From Nematopogon swammerdamellus (taxonomy: Eukaryota > Arthropoda > Insecta > Lepidoptera > Adelidae), in contig OX336336.1 in NCBI GenBank assembly GCA_946902875.1, forward strand, positions 28,351,558 through 28,415,557: DNA of 64,000 nucleotides, given 5' to 3'. The stretch's first letter is position 1; each line of letters opens with the position of its first letter. Positions 61,409-64,000 of the stretch are shown here, in pieces. The notes beneath the pieces are model-generated. The model did no database searches. It was not told the origin of the DNA and saw only the letters and a list, made by a program, of their open reading frames with translations. The translations under genes and the position numbers were made by a program.

Positions 61409-61989
61409 TCGAATATATGCCTCATATGTTAAAATCGTTTTAGTAGTTTAGGCTCTGTGATGTAATCCTCCTTTTGCCTTCGACGCAGTCGGGTAAAAAG
61501 TAGACAAACGAATGGACGCCGAAACTCAACACGACCTCTACAAATTTACTTCTGACAAATTTATGTATGAAAACTAATTTAAACAAAGATGTTTAAGTTT
61601 AAAATTATACATTTGAGCTCCAGTTAATTGAATTAGTTTTAAACAAGTTTTTTTTTTAAATAAATTTTCTAGCTTAGAATATCTAAAGAAATTCTCTAAG
61701 TTAAGCCCGAGGGACCAAATTAAACATCCACCCACGTCATGGAACCAAACCTAATTAAGCACTTTGGTAAACTTTGGAGTAGAAATGCTTTCTGTTCACT
61801 TGTTCATTTAAACGGGCAGGTATAAAAATAGATTTAAAGAAAATGTATTAAATAAAAAAAACCTCTTAAGTGCGAACAACCTTCACACAAAGAGGGTTCT
61901 TTGGCTATTTTTCATCTACAACATTAGTGATGTTAACTCGGTGAACACATCGGTGAACTAGGTGCCATGTCGGTGCTTACCTTTGGTTG
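61409..61989. other. unrecognised sequence
   Basis: AT-rich. A possible SINE A scrap lies at about 61905-61985 ('ggtgaactaggtgccatgtc'). Nothing else. Confidence 0.45.
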
Positions 61990-62240
61990 TTTTTATGTAA
62001 ACCAGCATGGGTGGCTGTGCCGAGAGACCAATGGTGTAGTCGACAGAGCCAAAATCACCTCTCCTCGCGAAACCACGCTCAGTTAGGTGCCATGCCAGCA
62101 GATTTGCGGACTGTTGCTAGGCTGTCTAGCCCGTTAATACGACGCTTGAAGACACCCAGGATAAAGGATTCAGGAAATACATTCGCCGCAAGACAGTTCC
62201 ACACTCTAGCGGTGCGACAAAGAAACGATTGCGCCGGATA
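61990..62240 (-). pseudogene. LINE D C-terminus and tail
   Basis: Minus-strand copy from 'cgtttctttgtcgcaccgct' to the tail 'agccacccatgctggtttac' with 'ataaaa' at the left. It is frameshifted and 5'-truncated. Confidence 0.68.
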
Positions 62241-62383
62241 CACTGAACTGGACGGAAAACACGAACTATTTACATAGCCATTTCGACAGACCTTTCATTC
62301 AGTACAGTTTTACGTGTAATCCGAACCACGGTCAGCCTCCAACGGTCGAAGGGTAACCCATCCAAGTTCTGATCGCGTCCAGG
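62232..62383 (-). mobile_element. SINE A fragment, rearranged
   Basis: Body piece 'gaaaggtctgtcgaaatggc' is joined to the head pieces 'cttggatgggttacccttcg' and 'ggaggctgaccgtggttcgg' with the middle lost. Confidence 0.6.
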
Positions 62384-62777
62384 TGTGTGTGTCACGAACG
62401 ACAGTCGAACGATGCTGACTGCAAACCCATTTCGATGACCGCAGCCGCGGGGAAAATTCTGGAATTTGCGTTCAACTTTTATTTTCAGGTCTGGTAGTAT
62501 TTCAATGTCTAAATTCTTCAAACTCAATTAAACTTGACATTTTAACGAACTGACAGCAATTAGTGTAAGTGCCATACTGTCGCAACTAAAGGCTTATTTA
62601 AGTGGGCGCCCTTAAACTGCTTCGGGGCTTCTGGGGGTTCAGCTAACATTAATTGGAAGTTAGGCTTAGCAATCCTTAATGCTGTTTTGTCATTGCGTAG
62701 GACCAACTAGGACCGCTTATTCGCTGATATTTTAAGAGATCTATATCTAAATAAAATAATTTATTTCAAAATTGTAT
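62384..62777. other. unrecognised sequence
   Basis: No feature recognised. Confidence 0.45.
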
Positions 62778-62885
62778 GTTCAGTGTAGCCAGCATGAAAA
62801 TGAAGGGACGCTCTGCCATGTGCCACCTAGTTCACCCGGTGTTATGAGCTGACATCACGGATGTTGTAGGTGATGTTGCCAACCG
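62778..62885 (+). mobile_element. SINE A/BA tail fragment
   Basis: 'gttcagtgtagccagcatga' to 'gatgttgccaaccggg', without poly-A. Confidence 0.75.
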
Positions 62886-63224
62886 GGGTGCGCTGTGGAA
62901 AGAGGCGGGTTTAGTAGAAAATTGCTGGTAGCTGGGAATATGATAAATGATCATAGACTATGGGCTTGTCTAAGTCACTAAATACTTGTAAAAATATGTA
63001 TAAAAAAAATTTCCCTGCGAAGTTTCTTGTCGGTTCTTCTTCCTGGGTCTAATCGAACCGGATAGAACAAATTGTGACAAGGTCGAGCGCAGTCTAGCTG
63101 CCATATGAATGATCAATAAACAATACAATACACTACAATAGTAGGTGAGGGTCTAAGGAATTATTAGCAAAAAAATTTTTTTGCCGGAGACTTATACTTT
63201 TGGAGAATTTTTTTTTAACGATAT
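62886..63224. other. unrecognised sequence with LINE-tail resemblance
   Basis: Bases 63015-63125 ('gcgaagtttcttgtcggttc', 'ttcttc' and 'aatgatcaataaacaataca') recall the 3' end of LINE H, diverged. Confidence 0.4.
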
Positions 63225-63355
63225 CAAAAGGTTGACTGTAAGAAATCTCTGTAAGGGATAAGTCCGCCTTTGCACCTTATGTAAATTTTCCAATGTATTT
63301 GTTACTGTTTAATGTTTACTGGAGCAATAAAGAATTTTCTATCTATCTATCTATC
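63225..63355 (+). mobile_element. LINE 3' tail with 'atct' microsatellite
   Basis: 'aaggttgactgtaagaaatc' to 'ggagcaataaagaattttct' and tandem 'atct' (63337-63355). Same family as 55760-55880. Confidence 0.65.
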
Positions 63356-63621
63356 CAAATATTAGTGAAATTTAAAATTTTGTTCAAAATTCACCGCCCC
63401 GACATAACCTGTTAGTATGGCTATTCCCTACAGTGTTTTGTATATACGCCGGAGACGCGGAGGGAGTGCAGCCCCCGTCCGCTCCGGCACCCGTGTGAGC
63501 CGGAGCGGCTGAGGCTGGTCAACTCATGGATAGAAATGGGGTATGTTGCATACTTCACTAGTAAAGTTGAACTACATGTAGGTACATTCTAAACACTGAA
63601 ATTTGAATGAACACCAAAAGA
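63356..63621. other. GC-rich patch and foldback flank
   Basis: Contains 'ccgtccgctccggcacccgt' with inverted 'gccggagcgg' near 63475-63510. Nothing further. Confidence 0.4.
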
Positions 63622-63898
63622 ATTAATAGCAAATAAAAATGACTAAAAAAACTGTGAAATAAAAAACTATTTAAAAAAATATAAAAACCGCCTTCAAAAA
63701 TGTATGAAATAAAAAAATAAAAATCGAACCCTAGAGTTGAAGGCGGTCGGTTATTTGTGCTTGCTTTAGCACCACCGCCTTCAACTCTAGGGTTCGATTT
63801 TTTTTTTTTATTTCATACATTTTTGAAGGCGGTTTTTATATTTTTTTAAATTGTTTTTTATTTCACAGTTTTTTTAGTAATTTTTATTTGCTATTAAT
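63622..63898. mobile_element. palindromic foldback element, 125-bp arms
   Basis: Left arm 63622-63747 ('attaatagcaaataaaaatg' to 'ccctagagttgaaggcggt') and right arm 63774-63898 are inverted copies with only a few differences, and the spacer is 26 bp. No coding frame. It is either a foldback transposon or a very recent inverted duplication. Confidence 0.88.
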
Positions 63899-63903
63899 GT
63901 ACT

Positions 63904-63945
63904 CGGCGGAATCGCTCGGCCTTCGGCCTCGCGATTCCGCCTCGC
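63904..63945. repeat. hairpin next to the palindrome
   Basis: 'cggaatcgctcggcc' pairs with 'ggcctcgcgattccg' (imperfect) around a 'ttc' loop. Confidence 0.6.
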
Positions 63946-64000
63946 TTTCCAATCCGATCTTGACCAAAAAAAAAATGGGACCACCTTGGAGCTAGACTGA

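Overview
This window looks like nuclear DNA of an insect, most probably a moth or butterfly. The reasons are an insect-type 5-HT2 serotonin receptor exon and a dense mixture of SINEs, jockey/CR1- and RTE-type LINE fragments, a BEL/Pao LTR retrotransposon, Helitron-like short repeats ending in a 'gccgcgggcacagctagt'-type end, and many foldback MITEs. There is no bacterial gene organisation, no CRISPR array and no intact rRNA or tRNA gene. The order is inferred from repeat style and one receptor exon, so it is a likely rather than a proven assignment.

Host coding sequence is very sparse. One confident conserved exon lies on the minus strand (14905-15137) and encodes the TM3-DRY-TM4 part of a 5-HT2 (5-HT2A-like) receptor, with good splice sites at both ends. 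No other receptor exon was recognised, so much of the window could be intron of that gene. A second short exon (37937-38033, plus strand) encodes the first part of a THAP zinc finger and ends in a strong splice donor. It belongs either to a host THAP gene or to a THAP-bearing DNA transposon.

Layout. 1-14 kb: SINEs, a nearly complete ORF2 of a CR1/jockey-group LINE (2482-5735, minus) and several MITEs. 14-26 kb: the receptor exon with a LINE 3' end inserted about 40 bp from its splice donor, a tandem triplet of a Helitron-like repeat, inverted repeats, and an 865-bp solo LTR with a 5-bp target duplication (24069-24933). 26-37 kb: LINE 3' ends, foldback elements, and a clear nest in which a jockey-like LINE (30459-32207) splits a tRNA-type SINE, flanked by AATTG duplications. 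37-48 kb: the THAP exon, more LINE ends, SINEs, GC-rich unknown DNA and a MITE with subterminal repeats (45690-46446). 48-55.5 kb: an 18-bp minisatellite into which a SINE and then a complete but defective BEL/Pao element (49870-55243) have inserted. 55.5-64 kb: a hexanucleotide microsatellite, nested GC-rich foldback elements, the longest copy of a second jockey-type LINE (59439-60885), and a 125-bp-arm palindrome at the right edge.

The main insight is about repeat biology. Three SINE families are built from exchangeable modules: two different heads are joined to the same body and tail, one head combines 5S rRNA-like and tRNA-like promoter boxes, and one SINE shares its 3' tail with a LINE present in the window. 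The BEL/Pao element has LTRs differing at only one noticed position but broken, partly deleted coding regions, which suggests a non-autonomous copy moved in trans. I did not find a convincing new multi-gene system. The most novel items are the uncatalogued MITEs/foldbacks and the modular SINEs.
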